Shown: positions 51,987 through 61,569 of the stretch, piece by piece
How the letters are laid out: each line of letters starts with the position of its first letter
Position numbering within the stretch: the first letter of the stretch is position 1
Assembly (NCBI RefSeq): GCF_046250185.1
Contig: NZ_CP176469.1
Source: Litorimonas sp046250185
GTDB taxonomy: Bacteria; Pseudomonadota; Alphaproteobacteria; Caulobacterales; Maricaulaceae
Reading direction: 5' to 3' (one strand)
Length of the DNA: 64,000 nt
Translations under genes and position numbers: made by a program
Notes under the pieces: generated by a model
The model's database searches: none
What the model was told of the DNA's origin: nothing
The model's input: only the letters and a program-made list of their open reading frames with translations

Positions 51987-52406
51987 ATGAGTTACCCCGA
52001 AGACATCCAGGATATGATTGACGATTTTGCCTTCCTTACCGATTGGGAGGAGCGTTATATGCATGTCATTGACATGGGGAAATCCCTGCCCCCGCTGGAC
52101 ACGTCGGAGAAAACAGATGCGCATAAGGTCAAAGGCTGTGTCAGTCAGGTTTGGCTCGTCAGTCGGGTAGAAGATGGCAAATTGCATTTTCGCGGTGACA
52201 GCGACGCCCACATCGTGAAGGGTCTGGTGGCGGTTGTCTTGCAGATATTTTCTGGCCGCCGCCCCGCAGAAATTCTGGCGCTAGACGCATCTGCAATTTT
52301 AGGGGAGCTAGATTTAGCAGAGCATCTCTCGCCGCAGCGTTCCAATGGATTGAAAGCGATGATCGAGCGAATTCTCAGCCAAGCCCGCGCCTTGGAAAAC
52401 TCTTAG
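51987..52406 (+). CDS. sufE: SufE-family cysteine desulfuration protein
   Basis: 139 residues from the ATG at 51987, the normal SufE length. It accepts sulfur from the cysteine desulfurase SufS on a conserved Cys (HKVKGCVSQVWLV) and passes it to the Suf scaffold for iron-sulfur cluster assembly. The rest fits: IQDMIDDFAFLTDWEERYMHVIDMG, GDSDAHIVKGLVAVVLQIFSG, LAEHLSPQRSNGL. The 49 codons to 51840 in frame have no homology. No other suf gene is beside it. Confidence 0.92.
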   Translation: MSYPEDIQDMIDDFAFLTDWEERYMHVIDMGKSLPPLDTSEKTDAHKVKGCVSQVWLVSRVEDGKLHFRGDSDAHIVKGLVAVVLQIFSGRRPAEILALDASAILGELDLAEHLSPQRSNGLKAMIERILSQARALENS

Positions 52407-52440
52407 GCTGAGCGACTAACAAGAGTTAGTTCGGCAAGGT

Positions 52441-53310
52441 TTAATCAAAAACGGCCGCAAGCGCGTCCGTGCTGACACCCTCTTTTAACTCTCGGATTTC
52501 GTAATAGCTTGATGCGATTGTGGCCGTATTGACCAGCGTCGCGATGCCTTGCGCGATGCCACTGACGACACCGTTCATGACGAAGAACAATGTTGTCCCG
52601 CCCGTGATCATCGCCTCTTGCGGATTGCCGAAAGCCAGTAACGCGATGGACAGCACAGCTGAAATGATACCCGTGATCACGGCAACAATGACATAAACGA
52701 GCAATATCCACCGCTTATAACCTTTGGCCAACTCCCAGCTGCGCCCGAGGGCTTTGGTGATGGGTAAGTCTTCAATAATCAAAATCGGCGCGGCAATAGA
52801 CCAGCCAAGCGCGAGGAGTAACCCTGGAATAATGAAAAGCAAAAAGCCGCCCATAACACCGAGAGCCACTAATATGCCAAGACCTAAAAGCGGCCAGAAA
52901 TAGCGCATCCCAACACGAATAGACCGCCCAACATTTCCGGCCTCCCCGTTGAAATCTTTGACGCAGGCATGGATGAGCGCGCCTTGCAATATGATCGACC
53001 CCACCAGAAACCCGATGAAGCCAACACCCATAGCAATATAGACCACCGGGTCGATTGAACTGAAAGACAAATCACCAGACTCGTCCATGATCCCGACAAG
53101 ACCTTCGGACATATCCAGAAAAGCGGGCCAAGCGGCGAGCAGCGCGTAAGGAATGGCGATCACCAGCATGGCGATCCCGACAAATCCCGTGAGGTTATTG
53201 CGCAGTACAGACACAACACGGCCTAATACGCGACCGACTTCAAAGCTGGGCTTGGGGTTCTGCCACGCATATTGTGGCTCGGCGTCAGGCAGTTGCGTGT
53301 TATCTACCAT
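52441..53310 (-). CDS. Multi-spanning membrane protein of unknown function
   Basis: 289 residues; about six hydrophobic helices (VGIAMLVIAIPYALLAAW, IAMGVGFIGFLVGSIILQG, PLLGLGILVALGVMGGFLLFIIPGLLLAL, ILLVYVIVAVITGIISAVL and others). Length and topology resemble the membrane domain found with glycerophosphoryl-diester phosphodiesterases and YciC-like proteins, but no catalytic residues are seen. It starts 12 bases after the small membrane protein on the same strand, so the two are probably translated together. Confidence 0.7.
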   Translation of the reverse strand: MVDNTQLPDAEPQYAWQNPKPSFEVGRVLGRVVSVLRNNLTGFVGIAMLVIAIPYALLAAWPAFLDMSEGLVGIMDESGDLSFSSIDPVVYIAMGVGFIGFLVGSIILQGALIHACVKDFNGEAGNVGRSIRVGMRYFWPLLGLGILVALGVMGGFLLFIIPGLLLALGWSIAAPILIIEDLPITKALGRSWELAKGYKRWILLVYVIVAVITGIISAVLSIALLAFGNPQEAMITGGTTLFFVMNGVVSGIAQGIATLVNTATIASSYYEIRELKEGVSTDALAAVFD

Positions 53311-53321
53311 GGGATTCGCCC

Positions 53322-53480
53322 CTATTTTTTGTCGTCAGTAATCTTACTCTTGAAATACATGTCTAGCCCGAAGGTGGAGAGCAACCCAGCGAAGATCGCA
53401 AAGAGCGGATGCCGGAGCGCAAACAGCACCATGACAGCAATACCGATACCAAGAATAAGTGCGTAAGGATGTAATTTCAT
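53322..53480 (-). CDS. 52-residue membrane protein
   Basis: Translated by hand: MKLHPYALILGIGIAVMVLF, then ALRHPLFAIFAGLLSTFGLD, then MYFKSKITDDKK. One long or two short hydrophobic segments separated by a basic break and a charged C-terminus. It ends 12 bases before the multi-spanning membrane protein. Function unknown. A weak ribosome-binding site (TAGG, 12 bases upstream) leaves some doubt. Confidence 0.6.
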   Translation of the reverse strand: MKLHPYALILGIGIAVMVLFALRHPLFAIFAGLLSTFGLDMYFKSKITDDKK

Positions 53481-53520
53481 ACACTAGACCTATGACGAAC
53501 TGCGGCTGTGCGCAAGCGCA

Positions 53521-54105
53521 CTATGTCTCAAGCTCTACATCCCAATAGAGATAGTCGAGCCAACTTTCATGGAGGTGGTTTGGCGGGAAACGGCGACCCT
53601 GCGCTTGGAGTTGGTGCATTGTGGGCTGGAACGGTTTGACCCGCGGGGACATTTGCGCGTCACGCGGCAAGCGCCCCCCTTTTTTCAAGTTACACCGCGA
53701 ACAGGCGGCTGCAATATTTTCCCATGTTGTGCGGCCCCCAAGACGGCGGGGAATGACGTGATCAAAAGTGAGGTCATTCGGGCTGCCGCAATAGACGCAC
53801 TCAAACCCGTCCCGCAGGAATAAGTTAAACCGCGTGAAAGCTGGCGACCGATTTTGCACGACATAATCTTTGAGCGCTACGACGGACGGGATTTGCATCT
53901 CGAAAGATGCACTGCGTACGCATTGCTCATAATGATCGACGACATTAACACGATCTAGGAACACGGCCTTGATCGCGTCTTGCCACGACCAGAGAGAGAG
54001 CGGAAAATAGGAGAGCGGTTGATAATCCGCGTTTAAGATCAAGCAGGGATAATTCCCCTGCATCACAGGCTTAGCCTCGTCAAATGAGGTCGAAATCACG
54101 CCCAT
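53521..54105 (-). CDS. HNH endonuclease
   Basis: 194 residues from the ATG at 54105 with AGGGAG upstream. The C-terminal third is an HNH domain: FECVYCGSPNDLTFDHVIPRRLGG, then TTWENIAAACSRCNLKKGG, with the C-x2-C pairs and His of the metal-binding beta-beta-alpha fold. The N-terminal part (NADYQPLSYFPLSLWSWQDAIKAVFLDRVNVV) is that of a stand-alone HNH family common in alphaproteobacterial chromosomes. No methylase or other defence gene is adjacent, so its role is unclear. Confidence 0.88.
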   Translation of the reverse strand: MGVISTSFDEAKPVMQGNYPCLILNADYQPLSYFPLSLWSWQDAIKAVFLDRVNVVDHYEQCVRSASFEMQIPSVVALKDYVVQNRSPAFTRFNLFLRDGFECVYCGSPNDLTFDHVIPRRLGGRTTWENIAAACSRCNLKKGGRLPRDAQMSPRVKPFQPTMHQLQAQGRRFPPNHLHESWLDYLYWDVELET

Positions 54106-54350
54106 AGGACAACTCCCTCGACGCATATTTCATTGACAATGTTCTGAATCACAGCGTGATGATAACTGAAAACGGATCTCCTTATCCCGATACACCCACT
54201 TGAGTGATTCCCACATAAACAGAAAGAAGCGGGTCTGACAAGATGATCTCGCGGCCATGATTGTCGCAGAATTTTGATGGCGACAGGTGAAAGGCGATCT
54301 AGGCTGCGACGGAGGGTAGATTAGGCCGCAATGATGTCGCACATAGAGAT
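54106..54350. other. Intergenic region, no feature seen
   Basis: 245 bases between divergent genes (HNH on minus, beta-propeller on plus). Promoters in both directions are expected but none is convincing. Confidence 0.4.
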
Positions 54351-55634
54351 ATGCGAATCACAACAACCAGCTTTGCTGTAGCCATCATATCAGTTGCATC
54401 ATTTGGTGCAGCGTCACTGGGGGCTACAGCGCAAACCCCTGATCAGCTCAAACCTCAGTCTGATCCCTATGCCGAGTATGAGAGCCTAAAATCCAGCACG
54501 GCAATCGCTATCCCGCGCTATCAAAAGGGGCGACAGACTGGCAATTTGCGCACGCCCGACACGGTGGTTCACGACCTCTTCTCCCGTAGGCTTGGCGAGA
54601 TTTCCGCGATTACTGGCGCGGCAAATACGCTTTATGTCGCCGACAAAGCCAGTGGGCAAATATTTCGCATTATGGACCGTAATGGCGATGGACGCCAAGA
54701 CGGCGTGCGACCCCTGCCCCACCGCTTTGATGCGCCCAGCGGCCTAGCTGTTTTGGGCGGCACACTTTACGTCGCCGACCGCAGCGGTGTCTGGCGTGTT
54801 CAAGATATTGGCACGCCAACGCTGCTAGCAGGCCTCACCAATGCAGGCTCAACGGGGCGGCATATCTTGCGCAAAGATCCCGCGGGTGATGCGCTCTGGC
54901 TAGGGCTGACAACGCAAGACGGGCAAGCGAAATTGCTTAGCCTTTCGACCGTAACGGGACAAGCGACCCTTTTAGACCAAACGGCGGGGCAGTTACTGGA
55001 CATCAGCGAAGCCTCTGGACCAAGGCCGTGGCTGTTCGTGCAAAAAGACGGCGTTTCTTATCTAGGGCCAAGCACTGATTTACTAACCGATATGGGCCGC
55101 GAGCCAGGTCATATTTGGCTGCCCCAAGGCACAGGCTCTATTCCGAATTGGCCCGCGAAATATGCGCAACATGCCATGATCAGCCGTAGCGTGTCTGGTG
55201 ATGTTGTCATGGTGCCAAGCCTGCTGACCCGCCCTCTACCTGTGGGACAATCTGTCTTCTCCGGCTTTCGATCCTCGACAGGTCGCACGGCCTGGGGACA
55301 GTTGGGGCCGATCTACGCCGATGCGCGCGGCGTGTTTGTGGCGGACACCATGAATGGCGACATCTGGATTTTACGTGGACAGCAGCCTAAACCGAAAGTT
55401 ATCGAACCCGCCCGTCCTGACGACGTTGACGCGGTCAAGGACGGCTCTGTCGTCACCCGCGAGGAAGAGTTTATTCCCGAAGCAGACGAAGAGCCCATCA
55501 ATCCTTTCGCTAGCTCGATCAAGGAAATCAGCACGATTAAGCGCGGCTCCATGCTTGACAAAGGCTCGATGATCGAGCCTTCCTCTCGCGAGAAAGACAC
55601 GTCCAAAACCAAAGATAAATCTGATAAAGATTAA
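54351..55634 (+). CDS. Exported beta-propeller-like protein
   Basis: 427 residues. A signal peptide (to about ATAQ) and a proline-rich start lead to NHL/SMP30-like repeats (EISAITGAANTLYVADKASGQIFRIMDRNGDGRQDG; FDAPSGLAVLGGTLYVADRSGVWRV), which suggest a six-bladed propeller like those of sugar dehydrogenases or lactonases. DRNGDGRQDG is a calcium-binding loop of the EF type. After residue 345 a disordered acidic/basic tail (REEEFIPEADEEP to KDTSKTKDKSDKD) replaces any second domain. No catalytic motif is seen. It converges on the ppx gene with a four-base overlap of the two 3' ends. Confidence 0.7.
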   Translation: MRITTTSFAVAIISVASFGAASLGATAQTPDQLKPQSDPYAEYESLKSSTAIAIPRYQKGRQTGNLRTPDTVVHDLFSRRLGEISAITGAANTLYVADKASGQIFRIMDRNGDGRQDGVRPLPHRFDAPSGLAVLGGTLYVADRSGVWRVQDIGTPTLLAGLTNAGSTGRHILRKDPAGDALWLGLTTQDGQAKLLSLSTVTGQATLLDQTAGQLLDISEASGPRPWLFVQKDGVSYLGPSTDLLTDMGREPGHIWLPQGTGSIPNWPAKYAQHAMISRSVSGDVVMVPSLLTRPLPVGQSVFSGFRSSTGRTAWGQLGPIYADARGVFVADTMNGDIWILRGQQPKPKVIEPARPDDVDAVKDGSVVTREEEFIPEADEEPINPFASSIKEISTIKRGSMLDKGSMIEPSSREKDTSKTKDKSDKD

Positions 55635-57154
55635 ATTGTGCCGTGCGTATCGACGTGGCCCGTGCGCCCCAACAATGTTGCCAGCCGTTTCAAACGAAAC
55701 ATGACTTGATCCGTGATCAAAGCCTGCTCTCCCGCTTCAACAGACAGAATTAATTGATCACCTTTGGTCTTCAATCGAAAGGCTGATAACAGGCCCGATG
55801 ATCGCCCTGTCGCAACAATCGCCAAACGGATCGCCTCGCCTATGATCGCCGCGAAATCCCGTTGATCGTCAGAGAGCAAAGTCTCAATCGCGCGGGCATT
55901 CGGACAGGCCCGTTTCGCTGCATAAGAGCGGAACAAACTCAGCGCGAGGAAGGCGCGTTCCTCATGGGTGAGCCCCGCGACAGGCGCGTATAGCACATCG
56001 TTAAAGACGAGTTCGGGTCGATATTCTGGGTGAAGATTTTTCCCGAGCCCTGCCAGCAAACATGCCGCTTTGACCATGCGGCGATTGTCCCCATGCGAGT
56101 CGAGCATTTGCGGGAGCAGGTCTAGCATCGGCGTCAAAAACTCAAAAAGCGGATCGCCAAACTCCTCGGCTTGCAATGCGCCAAAGGCGAAATCTCGCAA
56201 GCCGTCAAAGAATGCATCGCGCCCCTGCACCGCCTCTGGCAAGGCCTCTTGCACCAACCCTTCGCGTAGGCCTGCCATGGAAATGACAATGCTGCTGGGC
56301 TGCACCCGTGCGAGCAATCGATCCAAAACAAGAGCGGCATAAGGCAATGTCTCCGCCCGGGCTTTGCGCAAGCCTGACCAGTCGAGAAGGCTCGCCGCGC
56401 CCTCCCCGCTGCCCCATTCGGCCAAGCCTTTGGCGGCCGCTAAATCCAAGCGATAATCTTGCAAAGTCCGCAACGGATAAAGCGTGCGCTGCTGATGTAC
56501 AGCTGCCAAATTCCGCCACGCCCCACCAATCAGAAACAGCGTGTCGGCTTTAAACAAAGACGCAGCCTGTTGATCGAGTTCTGCATCAATTTTGATAGAT
56601 AGAGCGGACATATCGCCAGGCATAATATCGCTCAGCGGGCCTTCGACAACATCGAACGGCCCCAAGGGCAGAGAGACAGATTCGCCAATTTTTCGGGCTT
56701 TGATGTGAACCAATTCCAGACTGGCACCGCCCAGATCGGCCGCCAAGCCTTCGCGCCGCGTATCGGCGGCAAGCAAGCCCATAGCGGATAATCGCGCTTC
56801 TTCAGTGCCGCTGATTGGCGTGATCATGAGGCCTGTTGCTTCTTTGATCTGTGCTAAATATTCGCTCGCATCTTCGGCCACGCGCAGGGCGGCGGTCGCG
56901 CCAATCAGGAGTTTGGAAATGTCCCGCGCTTTGGCGATCCGTTGAAACCGCAAGATCGCTTGCAAACAATCTTCGCGGCCCTTGACTGATAGCCGCCCCG
57001 TGACCCGCAAATCGCGCCCTAAGCCTGCGAGAATTTTCTCATTGAAAACAGGTGTGAAATGCGCCCCGAATGTCTGGTAAATCACCAGCCGCACTGAATT
57101 TGACCCGATATCAATAACGGCCAATTCTTCGCCGATTTGCGCTGGCAAGATCAC
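55631..57154 (-). CDS. ppx: Exopolyphosphatase / Ppx-GppA family
   Basis: 507 residues from the GTG at 57154, which overlaps the ppk stop (GTGA). The ASKHA phosphate-binding motif DIGSNSVRLVIYQ near residue 15, and GLAADLGGASLELVHI, are typical; ARLSAMGL and the Glu of GTEEARL fit the catalytic site. The C-terminal HD-like part (HEERAFLALSL) is seen. It removes phosphates from polyphosphate. The overlap with ppk makes the usual ppk-ppx operon, so synthesis and breakdown are controlled together. Confidence 0.88.
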   Translation of the reverse strand: MILPAQIGEELAVIDIGSNSVRLVIYQTFGAHFTPVFNEKILAGLGRDLRVTGRLSVKGREDCLQAILRFQRIAKARDISKLLIGATAALRVAEDASEYLAQIKEATGLMITPISGTEEARLSAMGLLAADTRREGLAADLGGASLELVHIKARKIGESVSLPLGPFDVVEGPLSDIMPGDMSALSIKIDAELDQQAASLFKADTLFLIGGAWRNLAAVHQQRTLYPLRTLQDYRLDLAAAKGLAEWGSGEGAASLLDWSGLRKARAETLPYAALVLDRLLARVQPSSIVISMAGLREGLVQEALPEAVQGRDAFFDGLRDFAFGALQAEEFGDPLFEFLTPMLDLLPQMLDSHGDNRRMVKAACLLAGLGKNLHPEYRPELVFNDVLYAPVAGLTHEERAFLALSLFRSYAAKRACPNARAIETLLSDDQRDFAAIIGEAIRLAIVATGRSSGLLSAFRLKTKGDQLILSVEAGEQALITDQVMFRLKRLATLLGRTGHVDTHGTI

Positions 57155-59325
57155 GTCACGTCCGACCCATGAACAATATCTGATCCTGATACCAGCTTCG
57201 GCTTCCACTGCTGTGGCCGCTCAAGATCTTTGGGCGCAGACTCCTTCAGAGCATGCCCACGACCTGACAGGCTCGGGTTTTTCATAAAGTATTCATGCGC
57301 GGAAAATACCTCGTCGTCTTTAACAACACGGCGTAAATATTTTCCGTCAGGCTGCAAATCCCAGCTGTTTTTATTGTCTAGCAAATTTGCAACCATGATT
57401 TGGTCCAGCACTTGGTTATGCACAGTCGGGTCGTGGATCGGCACAAGTGTTTCGATGCGGTGATCAAGATTGCGCGGCATCCAGTCGGCGCTACTCATAT
57501 AAACTTTCGCGTGGTCAGACGGCATAGGCTCACCATTCCCAAAACACACAATGCGCGAATGTTCCAGAAAACGCCCGACAATAGACTTCACACGAATATT
57601 ATCAGACAGGCCAGTCACGCCAGGGCGCAGGCAGCAAATCCCGCGCACAACCAAATCAATCTGCACCCCCGCTTGCGAGGCTTCGTATAATTTATCAATC
57701 ACGCGCTTATCGACCAGCGCGTTCATTTTCGCCCAAATCGCGGCTGGCTTCCCAGCCTTCGCAAACTCAATTTCAGCGTCCATCAAACGATCTAATTCGT
57801 CTCGTAGATCATATGGCGCGGTCACCAATTTTTTCATATTGCGCGGGCGAGAATAACTTGTGACAAAATTAAATATCTTCCCAACATCGTGGCCAATATC
57901 TTCATCCGCTGTGAACAAAGCTAGGTCCGTGTAAATCTTCGCATTTTGCTGATGATAATTGCCCGTACCAAGATGCGTATAGGTGCGCAGGCGTTCACCC
58001 TCTCGGCGGATCGCAAGGCTGACTTTGGCGTGTGTTTTAAATCCGACAAAACCGTAGACAACCTGCACGCCTGCCCGTTCCAAATCCCCGGCCCAACGGA
58101 GGTTTAGCGCCTCATCAAAGCGCGCTTTTAATTCCACCAACGCCGTGACGTTCTTGCCCTTTTCTGCCGCTGTGATCAGCGCGCGGATGATCGGACTATC
58201 GTCTGATGTGCGGTAAAGCGTTTGGCGAATAGCCACCACATCGGGGTCGAGCGCGGCCTGTTGCAGGAACTGCACAACAACATCAAATTCCTCGTAAGGG
58301 TGATGGACGATAATATCTTTGGCCGCGATTGCTGCGAAGCAATTCCCGTCAAACTCCCGAATACGCTCCGGGAAGCGCGCAGTATAAGGGGGGAAGATCA
58401 ACTCTGGATTATGAGACGTCACAAGCTCTGACAAATCAGACATGCCGAGGACTTCGGACGAATCCTGTATCGCCTCATTCCAGCACTCAAAGCTCTCGAT
58501 CAGAAATTCGCGCAACTCTGGCGCAATAGATTTATTTAATTCGAGACGGATCACGCGACCCCGGCGGCGTTTTTTCAGCAGGAATTCGAAGTGACGCACA
58601 AGGTCTTCGGCCTCCTCGTCAACGGCAATATCGCTGTCGCGCGTCACACGGTAAAGCCCCGTATCTGTGATCGTGAAGTCTGGGAAAAAATCTGGCGCGA
58701 AGTGTTTGAGAACGTCTTCAATCGGAACGTAGCTGCGCCGCTTCCCCTGCTCGCCCAATTTGACGAAACGCGGCACATGAGCTGGCACGGTCAGAAGACC
58801 AAACATCGGGTCTACGCGATTGGCGGCCGTTAGCGACAACACCATTCCAAAACCTAGATTGGGAATAAATGGAAAGGGATGGGCGGGATCAACAGCCAAG
58901 GGCGAGATGAGCGGGAAGATCGTTTCCAAGAAAACATTGTTCAACGCTTCAAGCTGCCCGTCATCCAAGTCGCCAATGCTTAGCACAGAAATTTTTTGCG
59001 TGGCGAGCATCTTCCTCAGTTTCGTCCACGTCTGCGCTTGGGACAGCGTTATCTTGTCCGCGCGTTTGGCGATTTTCTCTAACTGCTTGGACGGGGTGTA
59101 ACCGTCAAAGCTCGGCGCGCTCATACCCGCCAGTTCCTGCGTGCGAAGACCCGCCACGCGCACCATGTAAAACTCATCCAGATTACTCGCAGAAATCGAG
59201 AGGAAGCGCACACGCTCCAGCAATGGGGTATCAGGATTGCGAGCTTCTTCCAGCACGCGACCATTGAAGAAAAGCCATGACAGCTCTCGATTGAAATATT
59301 GGCGGTTTTCTTCGGTGCGCATCAT
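57151..59325 (-). CDS. ppk1: Polyphosphate kinase 1
   Basis: 724 residues. Makes polyphosphate from ATP through a phosphohistidine. Seen: RELSWLFFNGRVLEEARN at the start, IRQTLYRTSDDSPIIRALI, the active-site His in FKTHAKVSL, THLGTGNYHQQNAKIYTDL, and SSADWMPRNLDHRIE near the end. Length is normal. The last bases overlap the ppx start by four. The start ATG has no strong ribosome-binding site; a second Met follows at once. Confidence 0.95.
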   Translation of the reverse strand: MMRTEENRQYFNRELSWLFFNGRVLEEARNPDTPLLERVRFLSISASNLDEFYMVRVAGLRTQELAGMSAPSFDGYTPSKQLEKIAKRADKITLSQAQTWTKLRKMLATQKISVLSIGDLDDGQLEALNNVFLETIFPLISPLAVDPAHPFPFIPNLGFGMVLSLTAANRVDPMFGLLTVPAHVPRFVKLGEQGKRRSYVPIEDVLKHFAPDFFPDFTITDTGLYRVTRDSDIAVDEEAEDLVRHFEFLLKKRRRGRVIRLELNKSIAPELREFLIESFECWNEAIQDSSEVLGMSDLSELVTSHNPELIFPPYTARFPERIREFDGNCFAAIAAKDIIVHHPYEEFDVVVQFLQQAALDPDVVAIRQTLYRTSDDSPIIRALITAAEKGKNVTALVELKARFDEALNLRWAGDLERAGVQVVYGFVGFKTHAKVSLAIRREGERLRTYTHLGTGNYHQQNAKIYTDLALFTADEDIGHDVGKIFNFVTSYSRPRNMKKLVTAPYDLRDELDRLMDAEIEFAKAGKPAAIWAKMNALVDKRVIDKLYEASQAGVQIDLVVRGICCLRPGVTGLSDNIRVKSIVGRFLEHSRIVCFGNGEPMPSDHAKVYMSSADWMPRNLDHRIETLVPIHDPTVHNQVLDQIMVANLLDNKNSWDLQPDGKYLRRVVKDDEVFSAHEYFMKNPSLSGRGHALKESAPKDLERPQQWKPKLVSGSDIVHGSDVT

Positions 59326-59393
59326 AAGCCCTTGGGTAAGCGCTTAATATGACAGCCCTGTGACGGACCTGCAAGCCAAGACAGGAGGGCGCT

Positions 59394-59876
59394 TTACGCT
59401 GCGCTGGTCGTCGCCTGTTGCTCTGCAATAATTGTATAGAGCGCTTCTGCGGTCGGGGCGGAACGCAAACGCTGACGCATGTCCTTGCGACGCATTAAGC
59501 GAGAGACTTTCGCCAGCGCACGCAAATGAGAGCCTCCTGCATCTTCTGGCGCCAACAGAAAGACAACCAAGTCGACAGGACGGTCATCAATGGCGTCAAA
59601 ATCAATAGGTTCGTCCAAACGCACAAACAGCGCCATGATCTCTGTTAGGCCTGCAATTCGTGCATGTGGCAGGGCTACACCATTGCCGACACCGGTTGAC
59701 CCAAGACGCTCACGCTCCATGGCCGCCGCCACAATATCACGACATGTGATGTCCTTCGCTGGCGAGCCGTCTAGGCCAATCAGCGTGGTTGCGATCTCTT
59801 GAAATAGCTGTTTCTTGCTGCTGGCTCGTAAACCGCACAGCACGCCGCCTGGGCGAAACAGTGATACGTTTGACAT
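59394..59876 (-). CDS. ptsN: PTS IIA-type nitrogen regulatory protein
   Basis: 160 residues. EIIA-Ntr of the nitrogen phosphotransferase system; it accepts phosphate from NPr/EI-Ntr on the His of ALPHARIAGL and regulates potassium, nitrogen and stress responses. SSKKQLFQEIATTL, LVVFLLAPEDAGGSHLRALAKVSRLMRR are typical. AGGGAT lies before the ATG. It follows hpf on the same strand with 176 bases between, keeping the common hpf-ptsN order; rpoN, often before hpf, is not here. Confidence 0.93.
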   Translation of the reverse strand: MSNVSLFRPGGVLCGLRASSKKQLFQEIATTLIGLDGSPAKDITCRDIVAAAMERERLGSTGVGNGVALPHARIAGLTEIMALFVRLDEPIDFDAIDDRPVDLVVFLLAPEDAGGSHLRALAKVSRLMRRKDMRQRLRSAPTAEALYTIIAEQQATTSAA

Positions 59877-60052
59877 TGGTAATCCCTATGGAATTTACGA
59901 CTTCACACCGTAGACCCCGTTTTAATCGCCCGCCACATAGCGAGGACTTTGGGGGCAGTCAAATGCGAATTTCAGCGGAGTTTTAGAATTTTCTGCCTCG
60001 AGCGCAGATTCGTACTCGGCGAGGCTTTGAAAGATCGTGACATATTATGGGT

Positions 60053-60622
60053 CTAGCTGGGGTCTACCCAACCAATATGACCGTCAGAGCGCTTGAACAC
60101 GACATTCAATCGACCATGTTTGGCATTGTGAAAGACGACCACTCCATTGCCCGCCAGACCTAATTCCAATGCGGCCATGCCAGGTGTCAATGTTCGGATT
60201 TTTCCTGCAGATTCGGCGATGACCATGGGCTCTTCGCTAACATTGTCCACATCTTCATCCGCAATATCATCATCAGCCAGCGGGTTTTGCATGACATACA
60301 TCCGGCCCTCTTTGGCTTTGGCTTGCTGGCTGTGATCTTTGAGGCGGCGCTTATAGCGGCGGAGGCGCTTTTCCATGTGGGTCATGGCTTCGTCGGCGGC
60401 GGCGTAAGCCTCTTGTGCTTCACCTTGCCCTTCAAGAGCGGCCCCTGACGGTAGGTGCACCGAACTGATAACGCGAAATCCTGATCCTTCGCGGCTGACG
60501 CTCACCTGCGCCGTGCCTTCGCGATGAATATATTTGTCCATCATCTCCTCTAGTTTACTTGAAATTCGCTCTCGGAGCGCTTGTGAAACATCAATACCTT
60601 TGGAAACGATTTGGATTTGCAT
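60053..60622 (-). CDS. hpf: Long-form ribosome hibernation factor
   Basis: 189 residues from the ATG at 60622, which has AGAGGA upstream; the 18 codons before are not part of the family. The N-terminal domain (MQIQIVSKGIDVSQALRERI ... VHLPSGAALEGQGEAQEAYAAADEAMTHMEKRLRRYKRRLKDH) binds the small subunit near the decoding site. The C-terminal domain (GMAALELGLAGNGVVVFHNAKHGRLNVVFKRSDGHIGWVDP) dimerises and lets one protein make 100S ribosomes without RMF. Confidence 0.94.
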   Translation of the reverse strand: MQIQIVSKGIDVSQALRERISSKLEEMMDKYIHREGTAQVSVSREGSGFRVISSVHLPSGAALEGQGEAQEAYAAADEAMTHMEKRLRRYKRRLKDHSQQAKAKEGRMYVMQNPLADDDIADEDVDNVSEEPMVIAESAGKIRTLTPGMAALELGLAGNGVVVFHNAKHGRLNVVFKRSDGHIGWVDPS

Positions 60623-60726
60623 AAATATCCTCTTTCTTATAGTTGCCCTCAATCCATAACACATTTTGAGGCGCACGGTAAAAAAAACAGTTAAATCTCG
60701 GCCATAATTGTCGAAGCGCCGTATGT

Positions 60727-61512
60727 ATGTTTATGACACCGCACATGCACGATTATATTCGCCAATGGCTTAACCTGCTCCTTGCCCCTCTCATGTGGGG
60801 GATGTCCAGCCTATACATGCTTGTTCCGTCTGCCAGGTCAGCCTCTGAGTTTTCGGATATGAGCGAGAATATACTCGTGCCGTTCGGGGTAGCATTTGCA
60901 ATCTGGCTGCCAATATTTGTAGGCTGCATTGCTTATGGAGTTTTACAGTTTTTCCGTGCCAATCGAACGCGCGAAATTTTCCGTCAGTCTGGTTGGTGGA
61001 CGGCGGCGGGGTTTGCGGGCGTATGTGGCTGGGCCTTGATTTCAGCCTTCGCACCCGCTGAGTTTGTGCAATGGGGCACGGCCCTGATCTTTGTGCCGAC
61101 GATGTTGTGTCTGGTGAAAGCTATGTTGATCCTCTCCCGCGGGCGAGGGTCGTTATGCAAGATTGAGCGATTTTTGGTGAAACTGCCCATCGCACTCATC
61201 GCGGGGTGGACATCGATCGCGGTCTTCCTCAACTGGACCCCAATTTTAGACAACGCCATAGGAGGCGTTACGCCGCCCCTCTTGCCGAGCTTTATTATGT
61301 TGGGCTTGGCCCTGCTTTGGGCGGCAGTGAATATTTATAAAAGCGGAAGTCGGGCCTATGCGTTTCCGATCCTGTGGGGTCTCAGCTTTCTCGCCGTACG
61401 TCACTTCACAGACGGCGGAACCATTGTAATCGCTTACGGCGCCCTGATCGGGATTGTGATTTTGCTCGCAACATTGTGGCGTGGATATAGCCGCCGCACG
61501 ACAACAGCATAA
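60727..61512 (+). CDS. Membrane protein, possibly TspO-related
   Basis: 261 residues, about seven hydrophobic helices. The segment LIAGWTSIAVFLNWTPIL and overall spacing recall tryptophan-rich sensory protein/TspO-like domains, but the sequence is longer and most TspO Trp residues are not in place, so this is a weak call. No catalytic motif. Divergent from hpf. Confidence 0.6.
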   Translation: MFMTPHMHDYIRQWLNLLLAPLMWGMSSLYMLVPSARSASEFSDMSENILVPFGVAFAIWLPIFVGCIAYGVLQFFRANRTREIFRQSGWWTAAGFAGVCGWALISAFAPAEFVQWGTALIFVPTMLCLVKAMLILSRGRGSLCKIERFLVKLPIALIAGWTSIAVFLNWTPILDNAIGGVTPPLLPSFIMLGLALLWAAVNIYKSGSRAYAFPILWGLSFLAVRHFTDGGTIVIAYGALIGIVILLATLWRGYSRRTTTA

Positions 61513-61519
61513 CTCATAA

Positions 61520-61547
61520 AAAAGGCGACCCGCAAAGGCCGCCTTTT
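61520..61547. terminator. Bidirectional terminator
   Basis: AAAAGGCG (61520-61527) and CGCCTTTT (61540-61547), extended by CC/GG with one mismatch, between converging genes. U run on each strand. Confidence 0.75.
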
Positions 61548-61569
61548 CAATTTAAATTAATTGCGTCGT

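Noticed and set aside
54130..54342. Minus-strand frame of 70 codons upstream of the beta-propeller gene
   Set aside because: No ribosome-binding site and no protein-like pattern; the bases look intergenic.
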